From Phoronis australis (lineage: Eukaryota; Phoronida; Phoronidae), in NCBI GenBank assembly GCA_002633005.1, contig NMRA01000778.1, positions 56,971 to 120,970 on the forward strand: a stretch of DNA of 64,000 nucleotides, in the 5' to 3' direction. Position 1 is the stretch's first letter, and the number at the start of each line of letters is the position of its first letter. A program made the translations under genes and the position numbers. The notes beneath the pieces were generated by a model. That model ran no database searches. It had not been told where the DNA came from and saw nothing but the letters and a program-made list of their open reading frames with translations. Positions 41,001 to 47,816 of this stretch are shown here, piece after piece.

Positions 41001-43504
41001 TACGTGTACTTTGCTCAGCACTATAGCCAAGTTACATAAAACGGGGGAAGCTAGTCCCCCTTCCTTGTGAACCCGTGAATGTTCACATTAACAGCAGTCT
41101 TCTCTCATAATCTGTATCCATTCGACTTATGCTTAGTAATTTGTGTGAGTGTAGAAGTCCATTGTTTTCTTAATACCAAATTCTTTTCAAGTACGAAATT
41201 TAATCCTTTTCACATTTGTGCTATTAGTGAAAACTCCAGATTGCGGTTTGTGTGAGGTCTTGTTATCCTAGCGAAGCTTTCAGCCAATGGTGGCTTTTGA
41301 TTTGCTCTACGTCTTTGTTGATGCTTATCAAAATCTGGTGAAGGAAATATTACTTTTCTTCAGAGCTCCACCTATTGGCTGCTGAATGAGACTTGCATTG
41401 TGTCATAATGCAGCCCTAAGCAGTGTAGTGTTACTTTGTGTCACATTTCAGCCGTTTGTTGAACACTCTGCAGTTTCACATAAATGGCGGGAATCCTGTG
41501 TCTGGTTCAGGGTGTCCGACAGCTGTGTAAAACTAGCTCATTCCGTTGTTCGGACCCCCTGGACTCGGGCTCTGTATCCGCCCCAGCTGACAGTCAGCTG
41601 GTATCACTGTGTTACTAACTATTTTTCAATCTCTCTCTCTCTCGCCTTTGACACATTGACATCACATTTCCGATTTCACTCTGTTTCACTTTAGTTCGAT
41701 GGCCAGTTGAAGGCAGAAAATTGTAGAATAATTTTTGATCAAATGAAAGCCGGGATGTTTGCTGTTTGTTACTTATTTGTAACAACTTACAGTATTGAGT
41801 TAAAAAAATTTTGCAATAGCGTGAGCACTTGATTCGATGACTTGCAGGTTTTCAATTTGACCTCGGATTGTGTTTGGCGACCTGGGAAAAATTTGCCACG
41901 AACTCGCCACTGCGAGTATCCAAGTCAGACAGTAATTCCCTTGAAATTTGTTTCAAAGTTTTTGTTGACTTCCAAACATTACATCACTAACTGCAACTGC
42001 TTTTGTATTGGAAGGCTATTCACAAATGAGTGATTATTGGTTAGGGGCGATAACTTTGCATTAAACTCCCGACTAAATTTCATTTCACAAAAGTGTGGCT
42101 TAACTGCCAAGAAATTTGTCATAGTTTATTTTGAAAACTAGTACATACCCGAGTTATCAACTGGCCACGTCGTCTCACTTAGTTAACCAATTGTTGTGAA
42201 CTGTGCAATAGTCTGAACTAGTCACTGTTAAACTTGTGTATGTACACAGCAAAAAGGTAATATTTTTGTTAGCAGTTTCGAGTTAAGTACTGGCAGTAAA
42301 AATCCCCCAGTTTGGAAGTGTCAAGCCATATGAGTAATAATTTTTGTCAAGTTTCTCAGCATAAGATAGCAAAACATTACTTGCATGTTTTACGTGGCAC
42401 AGCTGCCTCCAAAAAATATTTGATAAATTTTGAGCATTCTTAAAAAATTCCAGTGGGAATTTCATCCCAGTTTGATTTATTTTGGAGCCGTTTTTCTTTT
42501 TGCTTAATGCTTCATTGAAAGTTTCTAGTTAGAAATCAATTCTTGGCTTTTCGTGCCGTGCTAAGTCCACTAATGACAGGGCTTGGAATAGAATAAGACG
42601 ACCTAATCACTTCACAGAGAACATGTGCCAGTCATTTTGACGCTTAATTAGTAAAATTTTCTTTATTTCAAAATTATAAATATGCATGTTCTAATACGTA
42701 TAAGTTACCAAAGGCGTTATTAGTGTTTCTTCAAGGAAACATTTGATCACAGATCTTATGCAGACATGACCGAGGTAGGTGCTAAATTTGTCAGGTAATG
42801 CCTCAGAGTGGGCCTTGTCAATACCAGACAGTCAGCCCCGTGTGCTTCATCAATTTGCATGAGATCTTGTCTCATTATCATGCAATTTCATTACAGCTGA
42901 TCACGATCTGTGCGTTCATGATTGCGTCCGGCTTCTTCAGCGTCTACGGGATGTGTGTGGATACACTCTTCTTGTGTTTTCGTAAGTATTCGAAATGTGG
43001 CTTCAGTTGGGCCGAGAAGGAGTGCTTAGTAATTGTTTTCTGTCCACCATACTTGATTTAAAGGGGCGCTTCGTTCACGTAATCACAACTTGGGTCAGCA
43101 ATAGCAAATGCATGGTCCTCATGTGTATGCGTCATTAGTATTTTTGAAACGGTGTTTTTGTTTCAATTTTCATTTTGACTTAACCTGGCAATGTCGAGGA
43201 GATTTTGCCAGTTATGCTCATTTCAGCTTAGAAATGAGACTCAAAGAAGTGATAACTTTTAACGTTACTTAAAATAAATACAAGTTACAGTAAGCATTTC
43301 TTGCTTCAAAACCTCTCACACGTGCCCCTTAGCTTAAAATTTAAATGTTCACGAACATTCCTGTTGTCATTCTCATTCGTTGCTGCCTCGTTTCCAGTTG
43401 AGGATCTAGAGAGACATGACGGGTCTGCGGAGAAACCGTATTACATGAACAAGGAGCTGATGAACATTCTAGGCAAGAAGAATACTGCACCACAAAGTGA
43501 CTAA
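8010..43504 (+). CDS. choline transporter-like protein (SLC44/CTL family), whole gene span
   Basis: A multi-pass membrane transporter of the choline transporter-like family. Vertebrate members carry choline, ethanolamine or thiamine pyrophosphate across plasma or mitochondrial membranes. The exons at 8010-8058, 11844-11917, 12990-13068, 14899-14983, 15274-15438, 17592-17797 (or 20766-20971), 21852-21935, 22832-22944, 23449-23571, 24604-24703, 25422-25635, 33867-33922, 34974-35150, 36155-36283, 37437-37506, 38054-38127, 38781-38851, 39619-39707 (or 40570-40673), 42897-42981 and 43398-43504 join in one frame to about 716 residues. The N-terminal exon is missing. The opening ([20 protein letters not shown]) is of the CTL2/4/5 type, not CTL1 or CTL3. 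The most conserved family blocks are present: [47 protein letters not shown] and EDLERHDGS. The substrate cannot be read from sequence. All exon numbers used here assume one unseen exon 1. Confidence 0.95.
8059..11843. other. CTL intron 2
   Basis: 3.8 kb. It contains the 25-bp minisatellite at 10473-10815 and a CTCF-like core at 8237-8250. No other gene or exon was recognised; the 100-codon frame starting at 8063 shows no family resemblance. Confidence 0.6.
10473..10815. repeat. 25-bp minisatellite, about 14 copies
   Basis: Head-to-tail repeat with a unit around GTTTGGAATGGCATCTCAAG plus GTGTT. One unit is shortened by a few bases and several carry AAGGCATT or AATGTGTTC variants. Because 25 is not a multiple of 3, all forward frames are read through. 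The two 87-116 codon open frames here are products of the repeat, not genes. Confidence 0.97.
11844..11917 (+). CDS. CTL exon 3 (first membrane segment)
   Basis: Encodes [17 protein letters not shown] and MFVVGYF, the first transmembrane helix with the family GCTD-I-CC motif. Acceptor TTATTTCAG, donor GTAAGT, phase 2 in and phase 1 out. Confidence 0.93.
12681..12693 (-). promoter_or_regulatory. CTCF-like core motif
   Basis: On the minus strand the sequence reads CCACCAGAGGGCACAC, which fits the bilaterian CTCF core (CCASYAGRKGGC) at every core position. It lies in intron 3. Occupancy is unknown. Confidence 0.35.
12990..13068 (+). CDS. CTL exon 4 (start of first extracellular loop)
   Basis: Encodes [19 protein letters not shown] then [12 protein letters not shown] and the K-IYP-(N/D)S-GE-CG pattern are typical of the region just after the first helix in CTL proteins. 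Acceptor CCAATTCAG, donor GTGAGT, phase 1 in and phase 2 out. Confidence 0.93.
13438..13628. mobile_element. foldback element, 191 bp
   Basis: Inverted repeat: GACAATCTCCGCAC at the left end pairs with GTGCGGCGATTGTC at the right. The centre is a very good hairpin, GGACTACAA to TTGTAGTCC around a 9-bp loop. The arms include TTAACTCAAC and GTTGAGTTAA. A 13-bp direct repeat, TAATTCCTGACAG, lies at 13426-13438 and 13667-13679, suggesting a target-site duplication whose inserted unit extends about 38 bp beyond the right arm. Confidence 0.8.
13981..14089. repeat. fragment of dispersed GGTAAAAATTCTCC family
   Basis: Starts TGGTAAAAATTCTCCAATTA and includes CCCAAATTCAAGAATG, the inverted form of a block shared with the fuller copies at 31395-31711 and 39193-39575. 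Too short to show both ends. Confidence 0.5.
14899..14983 (+). CDS. CTL exon 5 (extracellular loop 1)
   Basis: Encodes [17 protein letters not shown] and [12 protein letters not shown]. The NKPYL-YF-(I/L)-KC and CPTPQ blocks are family hallmarks, with Cys residues likely paired outside the cell. Acceptor TGTTGCAG, donor GTGAGT, phase 2 in and phase 0 out. Confidence 0.94.
15274..15438 (+). CDS. CTL exon 6 (extracellular loop 1)
   Basis: Encodes [20 protein letters not shown] and onward to a conserved MVCV block. It begins with the family VCV--CP motif; NDT is a possible N-glycosylation site. Acceptor TTTGCAG, donor GTAAGT, phase 0 at both ends. Confidence 0.93.
15548..16225. repeat. ~350-bp tandem repeat, 2 units
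   Basis: Two head-to-tail units, about 15548-15900 and 15905-16225. Shared blocks include GGTGGACAGGCATTC, GCGCCATCT, AGTTTCAAC, ACTGCGAAGATTT and GGTTTCGATCCCAGC or its AATTTCGATCCCAGC variant. The same two-unit array recurs at 18935-19480 inside the larger duplication. Not protein coding; the ORFs here are shadows of the repeat. Confidence 0.85.
15683..18490. repeat. ~2.8-kb duplicated segment, copy 1 (contains exon 7a)
   Basis: Corresponds base for base, with scattered substitutions and several indels, to 18935-21700. It covers the 350-bp repeat, intron sequence, exon 7a and following intron. After about 18490 the two copies diverge abruptly. Confidence 0.93.
17592..17797 (+). CDS. CTL exon 7a (extracellular loop 1, first copy)
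   Basis: 206 bases encoding [40 protein letters not shown] and the rest of the loop through LENGTQ. It matches the family N-(D/E)C-P-V-PS-P---RC-P block. NYT and NGT are possible glycosylation sites. Phase 0 in, phase 2 out, so including both 7a and 7b in one transcript would shift the frame. It differs from 7b by three bases, one changing Leu (KALGL) to Val (KAVGL). Confidence 0.9.
18491..18776. other. unique sequence before gap
   Basis: Not represented after the second copy. No gene recognised. It could be a haplotype-specific insertion or true inter-copy sequence. Confidence 0.4.
18777..18934. other. assembly gap (158 N)
   Basis: Unknown bases exactly at the start of the second duplicated segment. 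Confidence 0.99.
18935..21700. repeat. ~2.8-kb duplicated segment, copy 2 (contains exon 7b)
   Basis: Begins directly at the gap edge at the point equivalent to 15683. Differences from copy 1 include a deletion around 20345 and small indels near 19710 and 21600. Confidence 0.93.
20766..20971 (+). CDS. CTL exon 7b (extracellular loop 1, second copy)
   Basis: Same length, acceptor (TTTTCCCAG), donor (GTGAGT) and phases as exon 7a. Reading frame intact, with two silent and one Leu-to-Val difference. It is the copy physically next to exon 8. Either it is a true mutually exclusive duplicate or it is the other allele of 7a left in the assembly. Confidence 0.88.
21852..21935 (+). CDS. CTL exon 8 (entry to second membrane segment)
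   Basis: Encodes [20 protein letters not shown] and ASWHLLL. The amphipathic stretch followed by D-(I/V)--SW is conserved ahead of helix 2 in this family. Acceptor GTCTTTCAG, donor GTGAGT, phase 2 at both ends. Confidence 0.92.
21936..22831. other. CTL intron 8
   Basis: 0.9 kb. Its last third is almost wholly the 19-bp minisatellite listed separately. No other feature. Confidence 0.6.
22503..22808. repeat. 19-bp minisatellite, about 16 copies
   Basis: Unit near ATGCCCCACCCAATCCATC, with GCTCCTCCC and CACG variants in the 5' units. It ends only some 24 bases before the exon 9 acceptor at 22832, so it contributes the upstream pyrimidine-rich sequence of that splice site. The long Pro/His-rich open frames in all three forward frames are repeat products. 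Confidence 0.97.
22832..22944 (+). CDS. CTL exon 9 (membrane helices 2-3)
   Basis: Encodes [20 protein letters not shown] then [17 protein letters not shown]. The R-(I/L)AG-MVW junction between helices 2 and 3 is strongly conserved in the family. Acceptor CTACTCCAG, donor GTAGGT, phase 2 in and phase 1 out. Confidence 0.94.
23449..23571 (+). CDS. CTL exon 10 (loop between helices 3 and 4)
   Basis: Encodes [20 protein letters not shown], then [20 protein letters not shown] and L. The C-Y-Y--L and TWL blocks fit the family. Phase 1 at both ends, acceptor TCATCAG, donor GTAGGT. Confidence 0.92.
23572..24603. other. CTL intron 10
   Basis: 1 kb, AT-rich, no repeat or exon recognised. The ORF starting at 24540 is the extension of exon 11 into this intron. 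Confidence 0.6.
24604..24703 (+). CDS. CTL exon 11 (fourth membrane helix)
   Basis: Encodes [20 protein letters not shown] then [14 protein letters not shown]. The hydrophobic helix followed by the cytosolic L-R-R--IAIALI-EAS motif is among the best conserved parts of CTL proteins. Phase 1 in, phase 2 out. Confidence 0.95.
24704..25421. other. CTL intron 11
   Basis: 0.7 kb. Nothing recognised except a 45-bp tandem repeat just before exon 12. Confidence 0.6.
25297..25402. repeat. 45-bp tandem repeat, 2.3 copies
   Basis: Units start at 25297, 25342 and 25387 and share ACATGACTC, ACAATT, GATCTG and GCTATAAACCCACC. The third unit is cut off about 20 bases before the exon 12 acceptor. Confidence 0.9.
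25422..25635 (+). CDS. CTL exon 12 (fifth helix and glycosylated loop)
   Basis: Encodes [35 protein letters not shown] and an extracellular stretch to DCGQ. The first part is the family A-G-MP--L-WP---- helix. The loop carries a cluster of N-glycosylation sequons (NST, NAT, NVS). Donor GTAAGT, ends in phase 0, which fits the exon at 33867 directly. Confidence 0.94.
25691..25703 (-). promoter_or_regulatory. CTCF-like core motif
   Basis: Minus strand reads CCAGCAGGGGGCACAC, a full match to the CTCF core. It lies 56 bases after exon 12. No evidence of occupancy. Confidence 0.35.
26616..26631 (+). promoter_or_regulatory. CTCF-like core motif
   Basis: CCACCAGGTGGCGCAG fits the CTCF core at every core position. 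It lies in intron 12, about 0.9 kb from the oppositely oriented site at 25691. Confidence 0.35.
27211..27263 (+). CDS. possible cassette exon in CTL intron 12
   Basis: 53 bases between a fair acceptor (TTATCTATAG) and a good donor (GTAAGT), translating from phase 0 as [17 protein letters not shown]. It would extend the extracellular loop. It leaves phase 2, whereas exon 13 needs phase 0, so it could be used only with a further unseen exon. Direct joining of exons 12 and 13 is in frame without it. Probably chance. Confidence 0.2.
30800..31105. repeat. degenerate ~80-bp tandem repeat
   Basis: Recurring blocks AGTGTACAGTA, CTGCACACACTT, GCAGTATAA and TACCTGACTG or TATCTGACTG at irregular spacing. 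Strongly decayed, about three to four units. Confidence 0.6.
31395..31711. mobile_element. small inverted-repeat element (GGTAAAAATTCTCC family)
   Basis: About 317 bp bounded by GGTAAAAATTCTCCAGTT on the left and AACTGGAGAATTTTTAGTGG on the right, near-perfect terminal inverted repeats. The interior shares TTCTGAAGATTG and TTGAATTTGGGACG blocks with the copy at 39193-39575. Non-coding, MITE-like; superfamily not assigned. Confidence 0.7.
33867..33922 (+). CDS. CTL exon 13 (end of extracellular loop 2)
   Basis: Encodes [19 protein letters not shown]. The C-F-(Y/F)------- pattern before the next helix is family-like, and NSS is a glycosylation sequon. Acceptor TTTTGCAG, donor GTAAGT. Phase 0 in matches exon 12; phase 2 out matches exon 14. 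Confidence 0.85.
34555..34973. repeat. decayed tandem copies of the exon 14 region
   Basis: ATGGGCCAGCT recurs at 34555, 34768 and 34911, each followed by CCATG(C/T)CCCCTG, ACTA(A/G)C and a pyrimidine-CAG. The unit containing 34831-34908 copies the start of exon 14: CAGGTATACCATTTACC, CAATCTGTTCATGTGGTTCT and AGATGGTCCTGGCTAGTGCC. The earlier unit keeps only GGTCCTGGCTAGTGCC. Two extra bases and TAA close the copy's reading frame, so these are pseudo-exons. Confidence 0.85.
34974..35150 (+). CDS. CTL exon 14 (membrane helix 6 and signature)
   Basis: Encodes [20 protein letters not shown], then [20 protein letters not shown] and [19 protein letters not shown]. The GQ-(V/T)LAGAF-S-YWA--KP-D-P-F block is the most diagnostic part of the CTL family. 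Acceptor TTCTCCAG, donor GTAAGT, phase 2 at both ends. Confidence 0.97.
35181..35676. mobile_element. hAT-like non-autonomous element, 496 bp
   Basis: Termini CAAGGCTTGGAAT and ATTCCAAGCCCTG are inverted repeats matching 12 of 13 bases. TGTTAT flanks both ends (35175-35180 and 35677-35682), extending by one ambiguous G. The ends resemble hAT termini of CAGGG type, though hAT target duplications are normally 8 bp. The interior is richer in CCGCGG than the surrounding intron and contains a 44-codon open frame. Confidence 0.75.
35428..35562 (+). CDS. 44-codon open frame inside the hAT-like element
   Basis: Opens at ATG in CTTCAATGG context and ends at TAG. It reads [20 protein letters not shown], then [11 protein letters not shown] and onward. 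The amino-acid composition looks protein-like and the base composition differs from the intron around it. I do not recognise the family. It could be a residual N-terminus of a transposase or a captured host exon, or chance. Confidence 0.25.
   Translation: MASRVIVNRGDKYYDSAAKNVWRCDDGRAKKTQTHASGGGTGFF
36155..36283 (+). CDS. CTL exon 15 (membrane helix 7)
   Basis: Encodes [20 protein letters not shown], then [20 protein letters not shown] and ILK. YHTGS-AFG--I-----IR--LEY is a universal CTL block. Acceptor TTTTCAG, donor GTAAGT, phase 2 at both ends. Confidence 0.97.
36284..37436. other. CTL intron 15
   Basis: 1.15 kb without a recognised exon. Its last ~140 bases are a degenerate GTGTAT/GTTGTG-rich repeat leading into exon 16; the minus-strand His/Thr-rich ORF 37288-37515 reflects it. 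Confidence 0.5.
37437..37506 (+). CDS. CTL exon 16 (Cys-rich cytosolic loop)
   Basis: Encodes [19 protein letters not shown] then AYIL. The [18 protein letters not shown] sequence is almost invariant in CTL proteins. Acceptor TTCCAG, donor GTAAGT, phase 2 in and phase 0 out. Confidence 0.97.
38054..38127 (+). CDS. CTL exon 17
   Basis: Encodes [20 protein letters not shown] then RNIVR, the conserved I-IYG-NFC-SA--AF-L---N--R segment. Acceptor GTCTTTAG, donor GTGAGT, phase 0 in and phase 2 out. Confidence 0.96.
38781..38851 (+). CDS. CTL exon 18 (membrane helix)
   Basis: Encodes [20 protein letters not shown] then GAI. VTDF--F-GKL-VV is the family helix before the alternative exon. It ends in phase 1, which fits both versions of exon 19. 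Acceptor CTTTACAG, donor GTAAGA. Confidence 0.95.
39193..39575. mobile_element. small inverted-repeat element (GGTAAAAATCC family)
   Basis: Starts TACGGTAAAAATCC and ends GACTGTTTACCGTA. It shares TTCTGAAGATTGGG and CTGAATTTGGGATGGCC with the element at 31395-31711. It lies just upstream of exon 19a. The short ORFs on both strands are without family resemblance. Confidence 0.6.
39619..39707 (+). CDS. CTL exon 19a (alternative)
   Basis: Encodes (A)[19 protein letters not shown] then [10 protein letters not shown]. It matches the canonical AFFFF----------P-LN-Y--PI segment of vertebrate CTL2. Acceptor TTATTATAG, donor GTAAGT. Phase 1 in and phase 0 out, the same as exon 19b, which it resembles only distantly. 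Confidence 0.93.
39708..40569. other. intron between alternative exons 19a and 19b
   Basis: 0.86 kb, no repeat or further exon recognised. The distance is ample for normal splicing, so steric exclusion would not explain mutual exclusivity. Confidence 0.6.
40570..40673 (+). CDS. CTL exon 19b (alternative)
   Basis: Encodes [20 protein letters not shown] then [15 protein letters not shown]. It aligns with exon 19a over FFSG and LNF-VLP(I/V) but is five codons longer and otherwise diverged. It therefore replaces the loop between two helices near the C-terminus. Acceptor CTCTCAACAG, donor GTGAGT. Including both 19a and 19b would shift the frame. Confidence 0.9.
40674..42896. other. CTL intron 19
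   Basis: 2.2 kb. It has CACTAGGTGGTGCT-type motifs at 40893-40908 (+) and 40974-40989 (-), and a fragment of the GGTAAAAATCC family at 42294-42480. The ORFs at 40623-40961 (an extension of exon 19b) and 41386-41694 show no family resemblance beyond the exon. Confidence 0.55.
42897..42981 (+). CDS. CTL exon 20 (last membrane helix)
   Basis: Encodes [20 protein letters not shown] then [26 protein letters not shown] is the final helix and the best conserved block of the family. Acceptor CATTACAG, donor GTAAGT, phase 0 in and phase 1 out. Confidence 0.97.
43398..43504 (+). CDS. CTL exon 21 (C-terminus and stop)
   Basis: Encodes [20 protein letters not shown] then [15 protein letters not shown] and TAA. 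The LEDLER-DGS--(K/R)PY-M tail is cytosolic and typical of CTL2/4/5. Acceptor CGTTTCCAG. Confidence 0.97.
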
Positions 43505-46500
43505 GTCTTTGGTTGCCGGGGACATTGGCTCAGTTTGGCACAACCCAAGTCCCATCAAGCTCTTGCCCTCATTGCAAAGCCCCCCCCCCACATAGATGCT
43601 AGATAAGTTATTTTTGTAAGGATTCCTTCTTATCAGTTAAATAAATTTTGATGTTAAAATCTTCTACTCTACAGATCTAAGACAGCATTCAACGTATTAA
43701 AGCCCCTACATAAGCCAATTTTGGTAAAAATATGCTTCCTATTTCCAAATACACATTTCTTCAAGGCCGTGCACATGTTGGTGACATAGCTGTTCGTATG
43801 TAATTGCCGAAGTGTTTTTATAAAAACAGAACATAGTTACTTACGTTTTTTCAATTGCAGTTTATATTCAAAATTTTTAACTGACTTTTTAAGAACTTTA
43901 ATAAGTGAACTATGCGCCAGTAGTTTTATATAGGACACAACGGTCTTGGCTATGAATTACTTTTTGTTGTTTGGAAAGTACACGGCCCTGGAAAAAAGAT
44001 ATGCCCCTAACCAATTTTAACTCTCTACTGCATTCCTCATCTCTCATTGGTTATTTAAAATTGATTGAGTAATCAACTTGCTAATGCTGTGGTTTGGCTC
44101 AAACCAAAGTTAATTTTACTACTCCAGGGTTGGGTATTTTAAGTGGTCTTAGTTTTGATGATTGTATTTTGTACTGTGAGTGGCCGTGTTGTATATACAT
44201 GTATATATATAAAGTATCCACTGTTGTATTAAGCCACATTTTTCGATTCCCGTATTGCACGCCAGTACATTAAGTGGGCTTTCTTTTAGCATTCTTTGAC
44301 GAACTTCTTGTTAAATTTAGATTTCACGTAACTGTTTGATAAGCAATCCTTTCTCCAGATTTTACAAGCAATTTTTCGTGCAAGATCAGTCACAATTGGA
44401 GTTATCCCAAGTTTTATCGTCTCAGTTTCATTGTGATTTTGTTGTATGGTACTTAATATATTTAGTTTTATTGATGGTGCAGGTCTCACCATGTAATGTA
44501 GTGCAGTGACAAAAGTATACTCAAGATTTGTTTAGAATAAACTGTAATGGTGGTTTTCATCTTTCAAGTTTTCAAAACTTATTTTTAAATTAGCATTGTT
44601 TCTTTGTTAGATGAACTTTTTAATCTTAGCGCATAATGTTTGTTTTTCGGTACGCATGTTTGTTTCTCGGTACGCATGTTTGTTTCTCGGTACGCATGTG
44701 TTTCTAGCCATGTGATTGGGGTATGCTGGTCTTGTTTTTTCCCAATGTGAACTTAGGGTTATTCCGTCTGGTATTGAGTTGACTATGGAAATTTTACATT
44801 ATCTGTTTTGAAGCCAAAACAGGTGGATAGTAGCTGACGTTAATAAATTTGCCAGACCAGTGACATTTAGAAGTGTCTGTCACATAACAGCCTTAGAAGA
44901 GGTCTGACCAATTGCTTGAAATGTTCCAGTATCGACTAAACTTCATCACTGTAAAATATCACCAATTTCCGGCACAATTAATGACCAAAAATGACCTTTT
45001 GACCCTTTTCATTTCTCATGAGTTGCTATAATTCTCGTGGATGCCCATAATTTTTAAGGATTTTGTGTAATGGTAGTTGTATAAAACTTGAATGCGGAAA
45101 ACCATCTAATTTTGTTGTTATGCATGTTTCATGGAAAAACAATTGTAGTTGTCAGCTATATCGTATCCTAAACTGTCGTCCATATTGTTTGCTGAATTGG
45201 TGAGATCTTACCGGATGTCTGAGTTTACCCATGGAATTTATCAGCTTGAAAACAGATAACTTTAAAGTCAACTGTAGATGTTTTTCATTATCCTACCAAC
45301 TTATGTAGTGCGCAAGTCTTTCTGTCAAAACATTCCATTGAGAACTTTATAGAGTCTCTAGGTGGCGCTCATGAACCAGTAGTACTTCTTTGTGAATGCA
45401 TTCATTTGCAGGAGGTATTTTTATCTCCCAGATCCCCCATTGGTGGTGAACAGGTTTCTGCTATCATTGTTCTGATAACTCAAAGAGAGCTGTTTTGCTA
45501 GCACCACCTAGTGATTTAGTTTCCTTATCAGTATATTGTCAAATTATACTCTCAGACCAAAATAGGTTTATCAATTTAATGTTTTTGTTGAGTTTGTTAA
45601 TTTTTTGCTTGTTATTAGGTGTATCCGTAATTGCTAAGGAATTTTGACATTGTTTGATTTTTACATTTTAGAGGACAGGGTTCATTTTTGGTTGCCTCAT
45701 GCTGATGGCTTATTGAAATGCCAGGCAGTATTTTGCAGTGGTTAGGTATCTCCAATCTGACCTACACGTTTAAGGCTCATTGAACCCTGGAAGTGCAAAC
45801 GTCCATCAACACACTAATCTGGTGTGAAATATGTTTTTGTTGCCCTCATGCTTCTCTGCTTTCTCACTGATTCTTGTATTACACTAGGTATTTTCAAAAT
45901 AAAATGTAGGCATTCTCGGATGTATTGATGACAATCTCTAAGTATTTTTAACTTGTGACCGTTAATTACTCTGTGAGGGGCGTGTGTTTGTTTTGTCACT
46001 TACTCAAGACTAGCCTGAATTTAGTATCTTGCATTGATTACAATGTTATGTGGGCTTAATGGCGATTTTATTTAGTTTTGGCCAACAACCTGTTGATACA
46101 ACCATATACTTGAAAACAATATTTAGACAAAGAATTTCAATGCCATTTACTTGGTATTATGGAAAAGGTCAATTAAAAATTGAAGGAGTTTTTGTTAAAA
46201 GGGTTGTGACATAGTATTGAGGCCCCCTCAAGTTGTCTGTATATAGTGACTATGTAAGACATGATTTTTGTATTGGACTAGTCTTAATTTTAGTAATAAC
46301 CTTGTATTGTTGTGATTTGAAGGAAATAAAATTATTTTATCTTTTGTGACTTTAATGGTTTTGTGTCAGATGGGTTGTCACTGAAATCTGATTTTTTTAT
46401 TACCAGGGGTTGGAAGTGATTCTGTGATGATCTCACTGCTAAATTCCACCTATCCTTACACTCCTGCCCGGGACCAGCTGACAATAACCTCACACCCCAC

Positions 46501-46542
46501 GAAATTGAAGCATGGTATACATGTGGGCTAGATTACAGCCCC
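43505..46542 (+). other. CTL 3'UTR and downstream sequence
   Basis: AATAAA polyadenylation signals occur at 43640-43645, 44536-44541 and 46325-46330; I cannot say which is used. It contains a 20-bp triplicate at 44641-44700 and CTCF-like motifs at 45356-45370 (+, CTAGGTGGCGCT) and 45500-45514 (-). No gene recognised. Confidence 0.55.
44641..44700. repeat. 20-bp tandem repeat, 3 copies
   Basis: Three units of TGTTT(T/C)TCGGTACGCATGTT, with one substitution in the first and one at the very end. Confidence 0.95.
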
Positions 46543-47645
46543 NCCCGGAGACTTGATTCGCGTGAAGGCGGTTATTGCTGACGTCTGGTTGTTCAGATGA
46601 AGCCCGTTTTGTCACAGGCTAGGAACATGTAATATCAATATGTATATTACTCCCAGGTCGCAGGGTAGGAAGCATTTTTAGTTCCTGTGAGGAATGAAAT
46701 GTAGCGGGGCTGGTATCCACTCGGGGTCAGGAACGGGCATTTGCCGGGTTGCTGGATTTAAGAGGCATGGCCATGCACTGGTAGCGTGACGCATTATTCT
46801 CAAGCCCGCTTTGAGGGCAAGACGCAATACAGAAGGTAGTGCAATTTTTTGGCGAACGAGGCGACTCGATGGGAAGTGTGGACCTGTGTTGTTGAGGCTT
46901 GTGCTGAATGTGGATACTATAAAAAGTGGTGTTCACCTCGGTCATGGCGTTATTAATCGGAAGGCTGACGTTGTTGAGCATGTCCTGTTTAGGGACACAT
47001 TTAGAAAGCGGGTCGTGGTATCTTGTAGTTGTATACTACAACCGAAAAAAACCTGTGTCGTCGTCCGCCCTCTATATCCCCACTGTGATGAACAAATCAA
47101 TTATCGCATTATTGCCTTCCCGGTAATAAAATATTGGCTGAAATAAAAATGTCAACTAGTAAATTTTTATATTGTTTGGCTTCTGAAGTTGAGTTTCTCG
47201 TGAAAAGTAAGTGCGGAATCCTTCTTTCGCTGAATTAATATGATAAACATTGACCAAGACGCTGCGATGGGTTTTGAACAGTTTCAGATGAGTTCAGTGA
47301 TACATGTATCATTCATTCGTGTTGTAGACAATTGGCGTTTGAGCTTGGCGATTGACTAAAGAAAGATTTTATTCTGATATTAAAATACCAGACAGCCTAA
47401 CTGGTGTCGTTTGGAATACGGACTAAATGGTATTTCTAATGAATTATCAACTGTTGTTAAGGGCCCGGTGGCATTTGGTGTGGGAACGAGGAAAATCATT
47501 TCTACCATTTTATTACTTTGCCGTGTTCACTTTTGACCCCAGAGGTTGAGGTTTTTCGGCACCGGCTAAAACTAGACAAAATACGCAAGTTACTCCTAAG
47601 TAGAGAGCCTCCGCCAAGACAGAGTCCTCACAAGTGGACCCTTGG

Positions 47646-47816
47646 CAGGGGCGGATCCAGGATTTTGAGTTAGGGGGGCCAGGGCACAGGGCTCTAACCA
47701 GAATCACCCCATGCACATGCTCGTGCCCAGCCTAAAGTGTAAGGATGCAGGGGTCTAGAATTTTTTAGTTTTTGGCCTATGCATTGTGCATTCGCCCCCC
47801 TCCCCCCAATCCGCCA
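47646..47816. mobile_element. MITE of CAGTGGCGGATCC type
   Basis: The left end CAGGGGCGGATCCAGGATTT and the right end AATCCGCCACTG are inverted. G-runs and C-runs lie just inside (GGGGGGCC, CCCCCCTCCCC). Such termini are common in animal non-autonomous DNA elements. A clear target duplication is not visible. A relative starts at 63313. Confidence 0.65.

Noticed and set aside
46811-47146. 111-codon frame after the transporter gene
   Set aside because: No recognisable domain, poor start context and no repeat or splice support; likely chance.
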